A stretch of DNA of 64,000 nt from Bacillaceae bacterium. Lineage in GTDB: Bacteria > Bacillota > Bacilli > JACDOE01. The DNA lies in assembly GCA_017656255.1 (NCBI GenBank), contig JACDOE010000008.1, positions 62,001-126,000 on the forward strand. The letters run 5' to 3'. The translations under genes and the position numbers were made by a program. Below, in pieces: positions 35,366 to 43,623 of the stretch (the first letter of the stretch is position 1; every line of letters starts with the position of its first letter). The notes under the pieces are model-generated. The model did no database searches, was not told where the DNA came from, and was given only the letters and a program-made list of their open reading frames with translations.

Positions 35366-36421
35366 ATGACCCGTGAACAGATTGTAAAATTGACCGGCCT
35401 GTCCAGCAAATCGGGATGAGGATGCAAAATTGGTCCGGAGGACCTGGCGCAAGTTTTGCGTCTTTTGCCGAGAAATCCTCAAACTGATCCCAATCTGCTG
35501 GTCGGATTAGATACATCAGATGATGCCGGCGTCTATAAATTAACTGAAGACCTGGCGATCATTCAATCTGTTGATTACTTTACTCCTATTGTAGACGATC
35601 CTTATATGTTCGGGCAAATCGCCGCTTCGAACGCGTTGAGTGATATCTATGCCATGGGTGGAAAACCGGTTACGGCATTGAATATTGTCGGTTTTCCCAT
35701 CAGCAAGCTGGATAAATCTATTTTAACAGATATTTTAAAAGGGGCTGCGGATAAAGTCCATGAAGCGGGAGCGACTATTATAGGCGGGCATTCCATTGAT
35801 GACCAGGAGCCTAAATTTGGAATGGCTGTAACCGGAGTCGCACATCCGGATCGGATTTTGACCAACAGCGGTGCCTGTGTAGGCGATGTTCTGGTTTTGA
35901 CCAAACCGATCGGTGTAGGCATCCTGTCTAAAGCCATCAAAGAAGATTTACTGGATGCAGAGACGGCCCAACTGGCAGCGGAAACAATGGCTCAGCTCAA
36001 CAAAGGTGCTGCGGAAGCCATGGACGGATTAGATATTCATGGATGTACTGACGTCACCGGATTCGGCCTTCTGGGACACGCCAGTGAAATGGCTGAAGGA
36101 AGCGGGGTCGGACTGGAAATTGACCATGACCGCGTTCCGGTACTTCCTCGAACGATGGCATTTGCCGAACAGGGTGTCGTTCCTGGAGGAAGCAAATCCA
36201 ATCACCACTGGTTGCGTGAAAAGGTAAGCTATCCGGATGACATGACACTGGCCGAACAATGGGTATTTTGTGATGCCGTTACTTCGGGCGGGCTTCTGGT
36301 CAGTCTTCCTGAAGATCAGGCGGAAACCTATTTGAAAGCCTTACAGGAGAAGGGTGTCGGGGAGGCTGTTGTCATCGGAAAAGTGGTTGCCGATCATCCA
36401 GGTAAAATCACGTTAAAATAG
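35366..36421 (+). CDS. selD: Selenide, water dikinase SelD, selenocysteine-containing
   Basis: A 351-residue enzyme that makes selenophosphate from selenide and ATP, the donor for both SelA and MnmH. ATG 35366 has CGAGGAGGTGGG upstream. TGA at 35417-35419 is codon 18, in the catalytic SG-U-GCKIGPED motif where other SelDs have Cys or Sec. The frame is then open to TAG 36421 with full AIRS-type domains (LVGLDTSDDAGVY, DVTGFGLLGHA). A frame caller would start too late, at TTG 35456, and lose the active site. A SECIS-like hairpin follows the UGA. Confidence 0.96.
35420..35462 (+). promoter_or_regulatory. Bacterial SECIS element of selD
   Basis: One nucleotide after the UGA a 9-bp outer stem begins: GATGCAAAA (35421-35429) with TTTTGCGTC (35454-35462). 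Above it is a perfect 5-bp mini-stem, GGTCC (35432-35436) with GGACC (35440-35444), capped by the loop GGA. The mini-stem starts 12 nt after the UGA and the loop opens with GG, as SelB-binding elements require. Confidence 0.85.
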
Positions 36422-36432
36422 GGGAACATAAC

Positions 36433-36465
36433 AAAGCGCCTGCCGTCACGGAGGCGCTTTTTTTC
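36433..36465. terminator. Bidirectional terminator between selD and the phn-type operon
   Basis: AAAGCGCCT pairs with AGGCGCTTT around a 10-nt loop, with T7 on the plus strand. It lies between two convergent units. Confidence 0.85.
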
Positions 36466-36468
36466 AAT

Positions 36469-37335
36469 TTATTGAACAGCCTTTCTGAGCATTTCTGAAA
36501 TGAAATCAGACAGGACCACCAGGATAAAATAACTGATTAACAGAAGCGTCACTTCCGTGTAATGAAACCAGCTCATACTCAGTTTGAATTGCTGCCCGAG
36601 TCCACCGGCTCCGACAAACCCGACCACAATCGTGGTCCGGATGATCACTTCCCAGCGATAGAGGATATAGGTGATAAACTTCGGCATGACCATGGGAATG
36701 ATGCCATAGATTAAAATCTGCGTTTTACCTGCCCCACTTGAGGCCAGACTTCGGATCGGCCTCATATCCAGATCTTCAATTACTTCCGCACATAATTTGC
36801 CGAGGATGCCGAAATTGTGTAAAGCCAGAGCAACCGCTCCCGGCAGAATTCCGGGCTTGAAGATGAAAATGATCAGCATTGCCCAGATCAATTCAGGTAC
36901 CGCCCTGGAGAAAACATATAAAATACGGATAACACCATATACCAGGCGGCTGTACCATTTTTTAGCCAGCATTAGCGTCCCGTCGGCATAATTGGCCGAG
37001 GCAGGAATAACCGTCAGGACCATGCCGATGACGGAGAAACCGATGGCCAGAATACTCATCACAAGTGTTTCATAGGTCAGGCGGAGTGCATTCATCCAGC
37101 TCTCCTTACTGAAAAAAGCCGGTTCTTCTACTCCAATCCCCATCATGGAAAACAAAAATTCCCGGGTGTGTTCCAGATTTTTTTCAGAAAACAACGCAAA
37201 CAGACTGGCTTCCTCCACAAACAAGATATAGATCCAGGAAGCGGCGATCAACGTCACCGCAAGCAAAAATGAAAAAGCGATAAAACCGGGCCGACGACGT
37301 GTCGTTTTCGTTTCGTGTTCCACCTGTGCATTCAT
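36469..37335 (-). CDS. phnE: PhnE-type ABC transporter permease (second copy)
   Basis: A 288-residue inner-membrane permease with a cytoplasmic N-terminal basic stretch and about six helices. The ATPase-docking EAA-like loop reads PIRSLASSGAGKTQILIYG. The family imports phosphonate, phosphite or phosphate. The start overlaps the stop of the other permease as ATGA, so the two are coupled and likely form a heterodimer. No phosphonate-degrading gene is present in the window, so the substrate is uncertain. Confidence 0.85.
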   Translation of the reverse strand: MNAQVEHETKTTRRRPGFIAFSFLLAVTLIAASWIYILFVEEASLFALFSEKNLEHTREFLFSMMGIGVEEPAFFSKESWMNALRLTYETLVMSILAIGFSVIGMVLTVIPASANYADGTLMLAKKWYSRLVYGVIRILYVFSRAVPELIWAMLIIFIFKPGILPGAVALALHNFGILGKLCAEVIEDLDMRPIRSLASSGAGKTQILIYGIIPMVMPKFITYILYRWEVIIRTTIVVGFVGAGGLGQQFKLSMSWFHYTEVTLLLISYFILVVLSDFISEMLRKAVQ

Positions 37336-38120
37336 GAAACCAACCTCTTTCTCAGAAACCGGCTCCAGAGATCGACCAATATCACCAGCCCGATCAAAAA
37401 GAAAATGAATGTCCAGACTTCATGATATTTTAAATCATCCAGGGACAAATGAATTTGATACCCCAGACCTCCCAGGCCAACAAAACTCATAATGGCGGAG
37501 GAACGAATGGCACATTCGAACCGGTACATGGTATAACTGATCATATCCGCGGCAGCGAGAGGGAAGTAACCGTAACACAATAATTGAAGCCGAGAGGCAC
37601 CGTTGGATTGGAGTGCCTGAATCGGTTCCGGTTTTACATCATTGAGCATGTCAGCAAAAATACGTCCCAGAATCCCGCCGTAAGGAATGGCGATGGCGAA
37701 TATCGCAGCAAACGGGGACAGCCCGACGGCGGCAACAAACAACCAGGCCCAGACCAGCTCATGAATGGCACGCATAAAGCCAAGTAACCCTCGTAGGCTG
37801 CTTTTGACCCATATTCGCTGTTTGCCATTGTACAGAATCCCGGATGCCAGCACCCCGAGCACCACAGCAAGAAGAATGGCAAGGGTCATGCCGGTTACAG
37901 CGTAAGCCAGCGTACGCCAGGCGGAAGTGACGGCCAGCTGCAGGATCTCCGGAGACAGATCCGGCTGAAAAAAACTTTTCACCATTTGCAGAATTGTATG
38001 TTTCCCGCCGGAATGAAAAAGATCAGGTCCCCAATTGACGGAAAAAAGACTCCAGACGAACACGAGGATCAACAGGCCGCTTAACAGATTTCTTTTGTGC
38101 AGGTCAACAAACTTCTGCAT
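37332..38120 (-). CDS. phnE: PhnE-type ABC transporter permease (first copy)
   Basis: A 262-residue permease with six predicted helices and the EAA-like loop PIQALQSNGASRLQLLCYGYFP. GGAGATGAAAG lies before ATG 38120, inside the end of the ATPase gene (17-nt overlap). Close overlaps through the four transporter genes indicate one transcript. Confidence 0.86.
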   Translation of the reverse strand: MQKFVDLHKRNLLSGLLILVFVWSLFSVNWGPDLFHSGGKHTILQMVKSFFQPDLSPEILQLAVTSAWRTLAYAVTGMTLAILLAVVLGVLASGILYNGKQRIWVKSSLRGLLGFMRAIHELVWAWLFVAAVGLSPFAAIFAIAIPYGGILGRIFADMLNDVKPEPIQALQSNGASRLQLLCYGYFPLAAADMISYTMYRFECAIRSSAIMSFVGLGGLGYQIHLSLDDLKYHEVWTFIFFLIGLVILVDLWSRFLRKRLVS

Positions 38121-38874
38121 CTTCTTTCATCTCCATGATTTTATAGAGGTCGGACAATTGCTGCGATGTGACCTGGTCCACAGGAAGATCAAAAAAGATC
38201 TGTCCATCCCGGAGGGCGATGATACGGGTAAAATATTTTCGGGCCAGGTCCACAGAATGGAGGCTGGCAATCAGCGTCTGGTTTTCTTCTTTGACCAGCC
38301 GGACCAGCATCCCGATAATATCCTCCGCACGTGCCGGGTCTAGTGAAGAGACCGGTTCGTCGGCCAAGATGACTTCCGGCTTTTGGACGAGCAGCCGGGC
38401 CAGGGCGACCCGCTGTTGTTCTCCGCCGGAAAGATGGGCCGTTTTTTCATAAATTTTATCCTTAAGGCCTACTCTGTGCAGCGCATGCATGGCCAGTTCC
38501 TTATCCTGTAAAAAAAGATAGGATAACAATGATTTGAACAGGCTCCATTCTCCCAGTCTTCCAGCCAGCACATTGTGTACCACCGGCAGGGGACCGACCA
38601 GGTCAAACTGTTGCCGGATGATCCCTAATTTACGTGCCCGTTGCCTCCTTGAGGTCAGGGAGGAAACCGGTTTTCCGTCAATGAAAAACGTGCCGTCATC
38701 GGGTGGCAACATGGCCGACAGGATATTGAGAAGCGTCGTTTTCCCTGCGCCACTCGGGCCGATCAGAGCGACGACTTCGCCCCGGTCTATACGAAAAGAA
38801 AGGGAAGATAAAGAACTTACCTCCCCGTAATATTTACTGATATTTTTTAATTCAAAAACGGGTGTGGGTGACAT
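38104..38874 (-). CDS. phnC: PhnC-type ABC transporter ATP-binding protein
   Basis: A 256-residue ATPase with Walker A GPSGAGKTTL, signature LSGGEQQRVALARLL, Walker B VILADEPVSSLDP and the switch histidine in ASLHSVD. I choose ATG 38874 (AGGTGA 8 nt upstream) over ATG 38880, which abuts that site. It drives the PhnE pair. PhnC, PhnE and PhnD are encoded together, as in phosphonate importers. Confidence 0.88.
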   Translation of the reverse strand: MSPTPVFELKNISKYYGEVSSLSSLSFRIDRGEVVALIGPSGAGKTTLLNILSAMLPPDDGTFFIDGKPVSSLTSRRQRARKLGIIRQQFDLVGPLPVVHNVLAGRLGEWSLFKSLLSYLFLQDKELAMHALHRVGLKDKIYEKTAHLSGGEQQRVALARLLVQKPEVILADEPVSSLDPARAEDIIGMLVRLVKEENQTLIASLHSVDLARKYFTRIIALRDGQIFFDLPVDQVTSQQLSDLYKIMEMKEDAEVC

Positions 38875-38887
38875 GAGCATTCACCTG

Positions 38888-39778
38888 CTATTTGATAATG
38901 CCCAGCTCGCGGGCGATTTGTTCGATGGCCTGATAATTTTCGTTTTTAGTTTCGATGAAACGATCGGTCTGGAAAAGGTCCAGAATATCCTGTTGTTTGT
39001 TTTTCATTGAAAGCAGAGCTTCTTTGACTTTCGCTTTTGTGCCTTCCCCAAACACACGGTCCACGTCGTTGATCGTCCAGTTGTAGTCGAAGTAGGCGGG
39101 TGTCGTATAGAAGACCTTCACTTTATCAAGATCAACTTTGCCTTCTTCAACCGCACTTTCCCAGACCGCTTCATTTAAAGCGCCGGCCTGGAACGCACCG
39201 GATTCAACCAGTTTGTAAGTTTTGTCGTGGGATCCGGAATAGTTGGGAACCCCGTCGAAATCTTTTTCCGGATCAATGCCGGCTTCCATCAGAAAATAAC
39301 GGGGCATCAGGTGGCCGGACGTGGAACTCTCACTGCCGAAGGTAAAGCTGACCCCTTTCAGGTCCTCCAGTGTTTCAATCGGCAGGTCTTTCCGGGCGAT
39401 AAAGACAGAATGGAATTGTTCATCCCGGGGCCGCTGGGCAATCGCTTCCGCTTCCGGAACGGCGTTACGTGCCTGAACGCCGGTCAGTCCGCCAAACCAG
39501 GCCAGATGGACTTCGCCTCTTTCAAACGCTTTGACCAGCGCCGCATAGTCAACCGAAGGCACATATTCCACCTCCAACCCGGTTTCGGCGCTTATGTAAT
39601 CGGCCAGTTCACCAAAACGGCGATTCAGATCAGAGACGTTCTGATCCGGAATCCCTCCGATTTTAAAGACAGGTGTTCCATTTTCTCCGTTCGATGCAGC
39701 ATCCTCGTTCTGGGAACCACAGGCTGCTGCGGTGATTATGAGTATTACGGCAGACAATATCAATACAAATTTTTTCAT
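38888..39778 (-). CDS. phnD: PhnD-type substrate-binding lipoprotein
   Basis: A 296-residue periplasmic-binding-type lipoprotein with a signal peptide ending in the lipobox TAAAC (Cys20). It has the family anion-binding loop SSTSGHLMPRYFL and GSHDKTYKLVESGAFQAGALNEAVWE. From memory of the phosphonate and phosphite binders, the VDAG-like stretch here reads FQAG, so an acidic ligand residue may be missing. It lies between selD and selA, so an oxyanion other than phosphonate is possible. Confidence 0.82.
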   Translation of the reverse strand: MKKFVLILSAVILIITAAACGSQNEDAASNGENGTPVFKIGGIPDQNVSDLNRRFGELADYISAETGLEVEYVPSVDYAALVKAFERGEVHLAWFGGLTGVQARNAVPEAEAIAQRPRDEQFHSVFIARKDLPIETLEDLKGVSFTFGSESSTSGHLMPRYFLMEAGIDPEKDFDGVPNYSGSHDKTYKLVESGAFQAGALNEAVWESAVEEGKVDLDKVKVFYTTPAYFDYNWTINDVDRVFGEGTKAKVKEALLSMKNKQQDILDLFQTDRFIETKNENYQAIEQIARELGIIK

Positions 39779-39954
39779 AGGTTTCTCCCTCCTGTGAAAA
39801 TATCCTGCGTCAATTAATAATCTCTCTACAAACTATAACAATAAATTATATATCATAGAACTAAATATTATACAAATATAATAGCACATCGGATCATTGA
39901 TTTTGTTTTTCTCATCAAATCAAGGTAGAATAAAGAGGAAAGGGAGGTACGACG
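39779..39954. promoter_or_regulatory. Divergent phnD/selA control region
   Basis: A strongly AT-rich 176-nt gap. For selA, TTGTTT (39903-39908), 17 nt, TAGAAT (39926-39931) is a fair promoter. Several TATAAT-like boxes on the minus strand (39840-39890) could serve phnD. I recognise no riboswitch or operator. Confidence 0.5.
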
Positions 39955-41352
39955 ATGGAAACAAAACAGGACATGTTGCGGAAATTACCCGCTATACATA
40001 AATTAGTGGACCATCCAGAGATTCGGAAATGGATGGATACCGACAGAATCTCGGCCGACTTTATCACACAACTGGCACAACTAGTCGTAGACGATGTCAG
40101 ACACGGGATTCTGAATGAACAGGTTCAATCGATAACCGATGACATGATCATTCGCCGTTTGCATCATCAGATTCGTGAGGTGGTTGAACCCCGGATCAAA
40201 CGTGTAATCAATGGCACGGGAGTTGTTCTGCACACCAACCTGGGACGTGCCGTACTGGCGGAAGAGGCGGTGCGGCAGATCGTATCCGTGGCCCGTTCCT
40301 ATTCCAATCTGGAATACCGGCTACAGGAAGGAAAACGAGGTTCACGGCACGAGCATGTGGAAGAGCTGATCAAGCTGTTGACCGGAGCTGAAGCGGCCAT
40401 GGTGGTCAACAATAATGCGGCCGCTGTTTTTCTGGTCCTCCGGGAAATGGCGCGGCATCAAGAAGTGGTTGTTTCCCGAGGACAACTGGTGGAGATCGGG
40501 GGATCTTTCCGGGTGTCGGAGATTATGAAACAGAGTGATGCGCGCCTGGTGGAAGTTGGCACGACCAACAAAACCCATGTACACGACTATGAACAGGCGA
40601 TTACGGAAGAAACGGCGCTGTTGATGAAAGTGCACACCAGTAACTTCAGGACGGTGGGATTCACCCGTGAGGTCTCGCTGGAAGAGCTGGTGGAACTGGG
40701 GCAAAAATATAACATCCCGGTATATGAAGATCTGGGAAGCGGGGTCATGTATGATCTCGCTTCGAAAGGCGTTGGGGACGAACCGTTGATCCAGGACAGT
40801 ATCCGGCAGGGGGCGGATCTGGTGACGTTCAGCGGGGACAAGCTGCTGGGGGCACCGCAGGCCGGGATTATCGCCGGAAAGAAAAAGTGGATCGACCGTC
40901 TCAAGAAAAATCAACTGGCAAGAGTGCTGCGGGTCGATAAAATGACGCTGGCCGGACTGGATGCTACCCTGCGGCTGTATCTGAACCCGGAAAGAGCCAG
41001 TCGGGAGATACCCGCAATTCGGGATATCGTGGTTGACGTTGAACATATCAGGCAAAAGGCGGAACAATTTGTTTCGATGGTGGAAGGACATTTAGCTGCC
41101 TCTGTCACCGTGGAGGAAGACGTATCCGAGGTTGGTGGCGGCACGTTGCCCGCTGTTACCATCCCCACCGTTGTTGTAGCAATCAGGCCTGAATCGATGC
41201 CGGTCCATCAACTGGAACGCAATCTCCGTTACGGCAGTCCACCGGTCGTCGGAAGGGTCAACAAAGATACATTTCTGCTTGATTTCCGTACCATACCGGA
41301 TGAAGAGGTCGATGAATTGGCCCATGCGGTTCAGCAGGCCTGCCGCGTATAA
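39955..41352 (+). CDS. selA: L-seryl-tRNA(Sec) selenium transferase SelA
   Basis: A 465-residue PLP enzyme that converts seryl-tRNA(Sec) to selenocysteinyl-tRNA(Sec) with selenophosphate. It has an N-terminal tRNA-binding domain, INGTGVVLHTNLGRA near 85-99, and the PLP lysine K296 in TFSGDKLLGAPQAG. Length matches bacterial SelA. AAAGGGAGG precedes ATG 39955. It is followed by the tRNA-Sec gene on the opposite strand. Confidence 0.97.
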   Translation: METKQDMLRKLPAIHKLVDHPEIRKWMDTDRISADFITQLAQLVVDDVRHGILNEQVQSITDDMIIRRLHHQIREVVEPRIKRVINGTGVVLHTNLGRAVLAEEAVRQIVSVARSYSNLEYRLQEGKRGSRHEHVEELIKLLTGAEAAMVVNNNAAAVFLVLREMARHQEVVVSRGQLVEIGGSFRVSEIMKQSDARLVEVGTTNKTHVHDYEQAITEETALLMKVHTSNFRTVGFTREVSLEELVELGQKYNIPVYEDLGSGVMYDLASKGVGDEPLIQDSIRQGADLVTFSGDKLLGAPQAGIIAGKKKWIDRLKKNQLARVLRVDKMTLAGLDATLRLYLNPERASREIPAIRDIVVDVEHIRQKAEQFVSMVEGHLAASVTVEEDVSEVGGGTLPAVTIPTVVVAIRPESMPVHQLERNLRYGSPPVVGRVNKDTFLLDFRTIPDEEVDELAHAVQQACRV

Positions 41353-41357
41353 AGCCA

Positions 41358-41400
41358 TAAAAAAACCGGTTGTCCCAGACGGGCAGCCGGTGTTTTGTTT
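41358..41400. terminator. Bidirectional terminator shared by selA and tRNA-Sec
   Basis: ACCGGTTGTCC pairs with GGGCAGCCGGT (11 bp, 41365-41391). On the plus strand GTTTTGTTT follows. On the minus strand the stem is followed by seven T (41359-41365 complement), so it should end the oppositely transcribed tRNA as well. Confidence 0.85.
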
Positions 41401-41440
41401 ATTCAATGGTTAAGCTCTGTTACAATGAGGATGTATGGAT

Positions 41441-41537
41441 TGGCGGGAGTGGGTGGGAATCGAACCCACCTCGGACGTCACGCGCCCGACACATGGTTTT
41501 GAAGACCAGGGAGGGCACCAGCACCTCATCCACTCCC
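41441..41537 (-). tRNA. selC: tRNA-Sec (anticodon UCA)
   Basis: Read on the minus strand, an 8-bp acceptor GGGAGTGG/CCACTCCC encloses an anticodon loop CTTCAAA with TCA, a long variable arm TCGGGCG-CGTGA-CGTCCGA of 7 bp, and a T arm GTGGG-TTCGATT-CCCAC. Discriminator G and an encoded CCA end it. The 8+5 acceptor-T stack, the TCA anticodon and the giant variable arm are diagnostic of bacterial selenocysteine tRNA. Confidence 0.97.
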
Positions 41538-41560
41538 ACGAGATGAAGGTCACAAATAAT

Positions 41561-41589
41561 ATCGTACATAAATTTATCACGGTTTGCAA
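41561..41589 (-). promoter_or_regulatory. Probable promoter of tRNA-Sec
   Basis: On the minus strand TTGCAA (41584-41589), a 17-nt spacer and TACGAT (41561-41566) place a start about 17 nt before the tRNA. It lies in the selB leader, so the tRNA and selB are transcribed away from each other across shared DNA. Confidence 0.55.
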
Positions 41590-41610
41590 GAGTAAGGAGG
41601 ATGTTTCCAG

Positions 41611-43512
41611 ATGGAACGTCATTATACAATTGGTATTGCCGGTCACATTGACCATGGCAAGACAACACTCACCAGAAAGCTGACCGATGTAGATACGGAT
41701 CGCCTGAAAGAAGAAAAGGAACGCAATATTTCGATCGAACTCGGGTTTGCCCCTTTTTCCCTCCCGGATGGTAAAAGGGTCAGTATTGTTGATGTTCCCG
41801 GACATGAGCGATTTGTTCGCCAGATGATCGCCGGTGTGGCCGGGATCGATCTGGTACTGCTTGTAATTGCAGCAGATGAAGGGATTATGCCCCAGACCCG
41901 GGAACATTCAGACATTTTGCAGTTTCTCGGGGTCAAAAACGGGATTGTGGTGATCACCAAGACAGATCTGGTTGATGACGAATGGTTACAGCTGGTTCAA
42001 GATGAAGTGGAGAACTGGATGAAAGAGACCAGTTTTGCCGATATGCCTGTCATCCCGGTCAGTGCCGAGACCGGCGAGGGGGTTGACCGGCTGGTGGTAA
42101 AAATCCAGGAGATGCTGTCGGATCTGCTGGGACGGGATGCAAGCGGTCCTTTTCGCCTACCGATTGATCGTGTTTTTACCAAAAAGGGAATCGGGACGGT
42201 TGTGACAGGGACGGTTTACCAGGGATCTGTCTCGGAAGGGGACCGACTTGAACTGTTGCCGAACAAACAGGAAGTGAAAGTCCGCCAGGTTCATGTTCAC
42301 AATGAACAGAAAAAACAGGCTTTTGCCGGGCAGCGAACGGCTTTGAACCTTTCAGGCATCGATCTGGAGGAAATCCAGCGGGGAGATACCCTGGTCAGCC
42401 CCGGTTATTTTGAAGCCACCGAGCGGATTGATATCCGTTTTCAGATGCTTAAGGATCTCTCTTTTTCGGTTAAGCAGCGGTCCCGGGTTCGGATTCATAC
42501 GGCCACTTCGGAAGTGATCGGAAAAATCATCTTTTTCGACCGCAATGAACTCCTACCCGGCGATGAAGTCTATGCCCAGCTGGATCTGGAGGAACCGCTG
42601 GTCGTGAAAAAAGGGGACCCGTTCATCCTGCGTCGGCTGTCTCCCGTCGATACCATCGGGGGTGGCCAAGTGCTGGATCCTTATGCGGAAAAATACCGTT
42701 TCGGACAGGCGACGGTTGAAAAGTTAAAACAAAAGGCCCAGGATGATCCGTTATCATCGCTTCGAACATTTATTCAGGATGCCGGATATGCCACCGTTCA
42801 GCAGGCAGCCCGGCATCTGGCCGTCGATGAAGACCAGGTGGCCAAGTGGGTTGAGCAGTTTGTTGAGCAGGGAAGTATTCTGTATTTTGCTGATGAACAG
42901 TATATCGTGGACCGGACCGGCCTGGGACGGTGGGAGGAACAGATACGAAGCGTACTGGAGGACTATCACGAAAAACACCCGATGCGCGCCGGACTTAACA
43001 AGGCGGAGATGAAATCCCGCTATTTTTCAGGCATGCCGGAGAAATTGTGGCATTTGTTTCTGGACTATGAACAGGAACGGGAGTTCCTGCGGAGCCGGGA
43101 TGAATGGGTGTCCCTCTATTCATTTGAGCCTGAAGTGCCCGGTTCGCTGGCAGCGAAAGCCGAACAGGTGGTGCAAAAGATTGAATCGGCCGGGATCAAG
43201 GTGCCGGACTGGAAGGCGGTGGCCGGAGAGGTCGGGATACCGGCAAAGGACATGGACGACCTGAAAAATTACTTGATATACAAAGGGACTTTACTTCCCC
43301 TGACAGAGGATATGGTCATATCCAGACGGGTTTTTGACGAGAAGGTGTCGGAACTGGCGGCCAGCGATGTGGTTAAGCAGCCGTTTACGCCGGCAGAGGC
43401 CAAAACCGTGCTGGATGTCTCACGCAAATATCTGATCCCTTTTCTTGAATTGCTGGATACACAGGGATATACTGTGCGGCATGACAACAAGCGAAAATGG
43501 GTCGGTGCATAA
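41611..43512 (+). CDS. selB: Selenocysteine-specific elongation factor SelB
   Basis: A 633-residue EF-Tu-like GTPase that delivers Sec-tRNA to UGA codons marked by SECIS hairpins. G1 is GHIDHGKTT (11-19), G3 is DVPGHERF, G4 is TKTD. The EF-Tu-like domains 2-3 are followed by four C-terminal winged-helix domains (from about residue 375) that bind SECIS RNA. AAGGAGGATG precedes ATG 41611. It is needed to read both UGA-containing genes reported in this window. Confidence 0.97.
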   Translation: MERHYTIGIAGHIDHGKTTLTRKLTDVDTDRLKEEKERNISIELGFAPFSLPDGKRVSIVDVPGHERFVRQMIAGVAGIDLVLLVIAADEGIMPQTREHSDILQFLGVKNGIVVITKTDLVDDEWLQLVQDEVENWMKETSFADMPVIPVSAETGEGVDRLVVKIQEMLSDLLGRDASGPFRLPIDRVFTKKGIGTVVTGTVYQGSVSEGDRLELLPNKQEVKVRQVHVHNEQKKQAFAGQRTALNLSGIDLEEIQRGDTLVSPGYFEATERIDIRFQMLKDLSFSVKQRSRVRIHTATSEVIGKIIFFDRNELLPGDEVYAQLDLEEPLVVKKGDPFILRRLSPVDTIGGGQVLDPYAEKYRFGQATVEKLKQKAQDDPLSSLRTFIQDAGYATVQQAARHLAVDEDQVAKWVEQFVEQGSILYFADEQYIVDRTGLGRWEEQIRSVLEDYHEKHPMRAGLNKAEMKSRYFSGMPEKLWHLFLDYEQEREFLRSRDEWVSLYSFEPEVPGSLAAKAEQVVQKIESAGIKVPDWKAVAGEVGIPAKDMDDLKNYLIYKGTLLPLTEDMVISRRVFDEKVSELAASDVVKQPFTPAEAKTVLDVSRKYLIPFLELLDTQGYTVRHDNKRKWVGA

Positions 43513-43547
43513 CGCCTTGAAAAATCAGTTTTTAAAATGTTCCTGTC

Positions 43548-43575
43548 CTTGACCCGAAAAATGATTTGTTATAAT
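43548..43575 (+). promoter_or_regulatory. Promoter of the lytS-like gene
   Basis: An extended -10, TGTTATAAT (43567-43575), is preceded by CTTGACC with a 15-16 nt spacer. It lies 48 nt before the gene start. Confidence 0.6.
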
Positions 43576-43623
43576 ATAGATAACTTTATTTGAGTGTTCG
43601 TCGGCAGGACAGGGGGGAAAAAC

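Noticed and set aside
34169-35482. Longer MnmH with a 75-residue N-terminal extension
   Set aside because: The extension overlaps the start and SECIS region of selD on the other strand. A strong ribosome site sits before GTG 35257, at the start of the rhodanese domain.
35456-36421. SelD starting at TTG 35456, or selD as a pseudogene
   Set aside because: This removes the catalytic Sec/Cys-Lys motif. The UGA is in the exact Sec position and is followed by a SECIS-like hairpin, and the genome has the insertion machinery.
40342-41091. 249-codon minus-strand frame inside selA
   Set aside because: A shadow of selA with no start signal.
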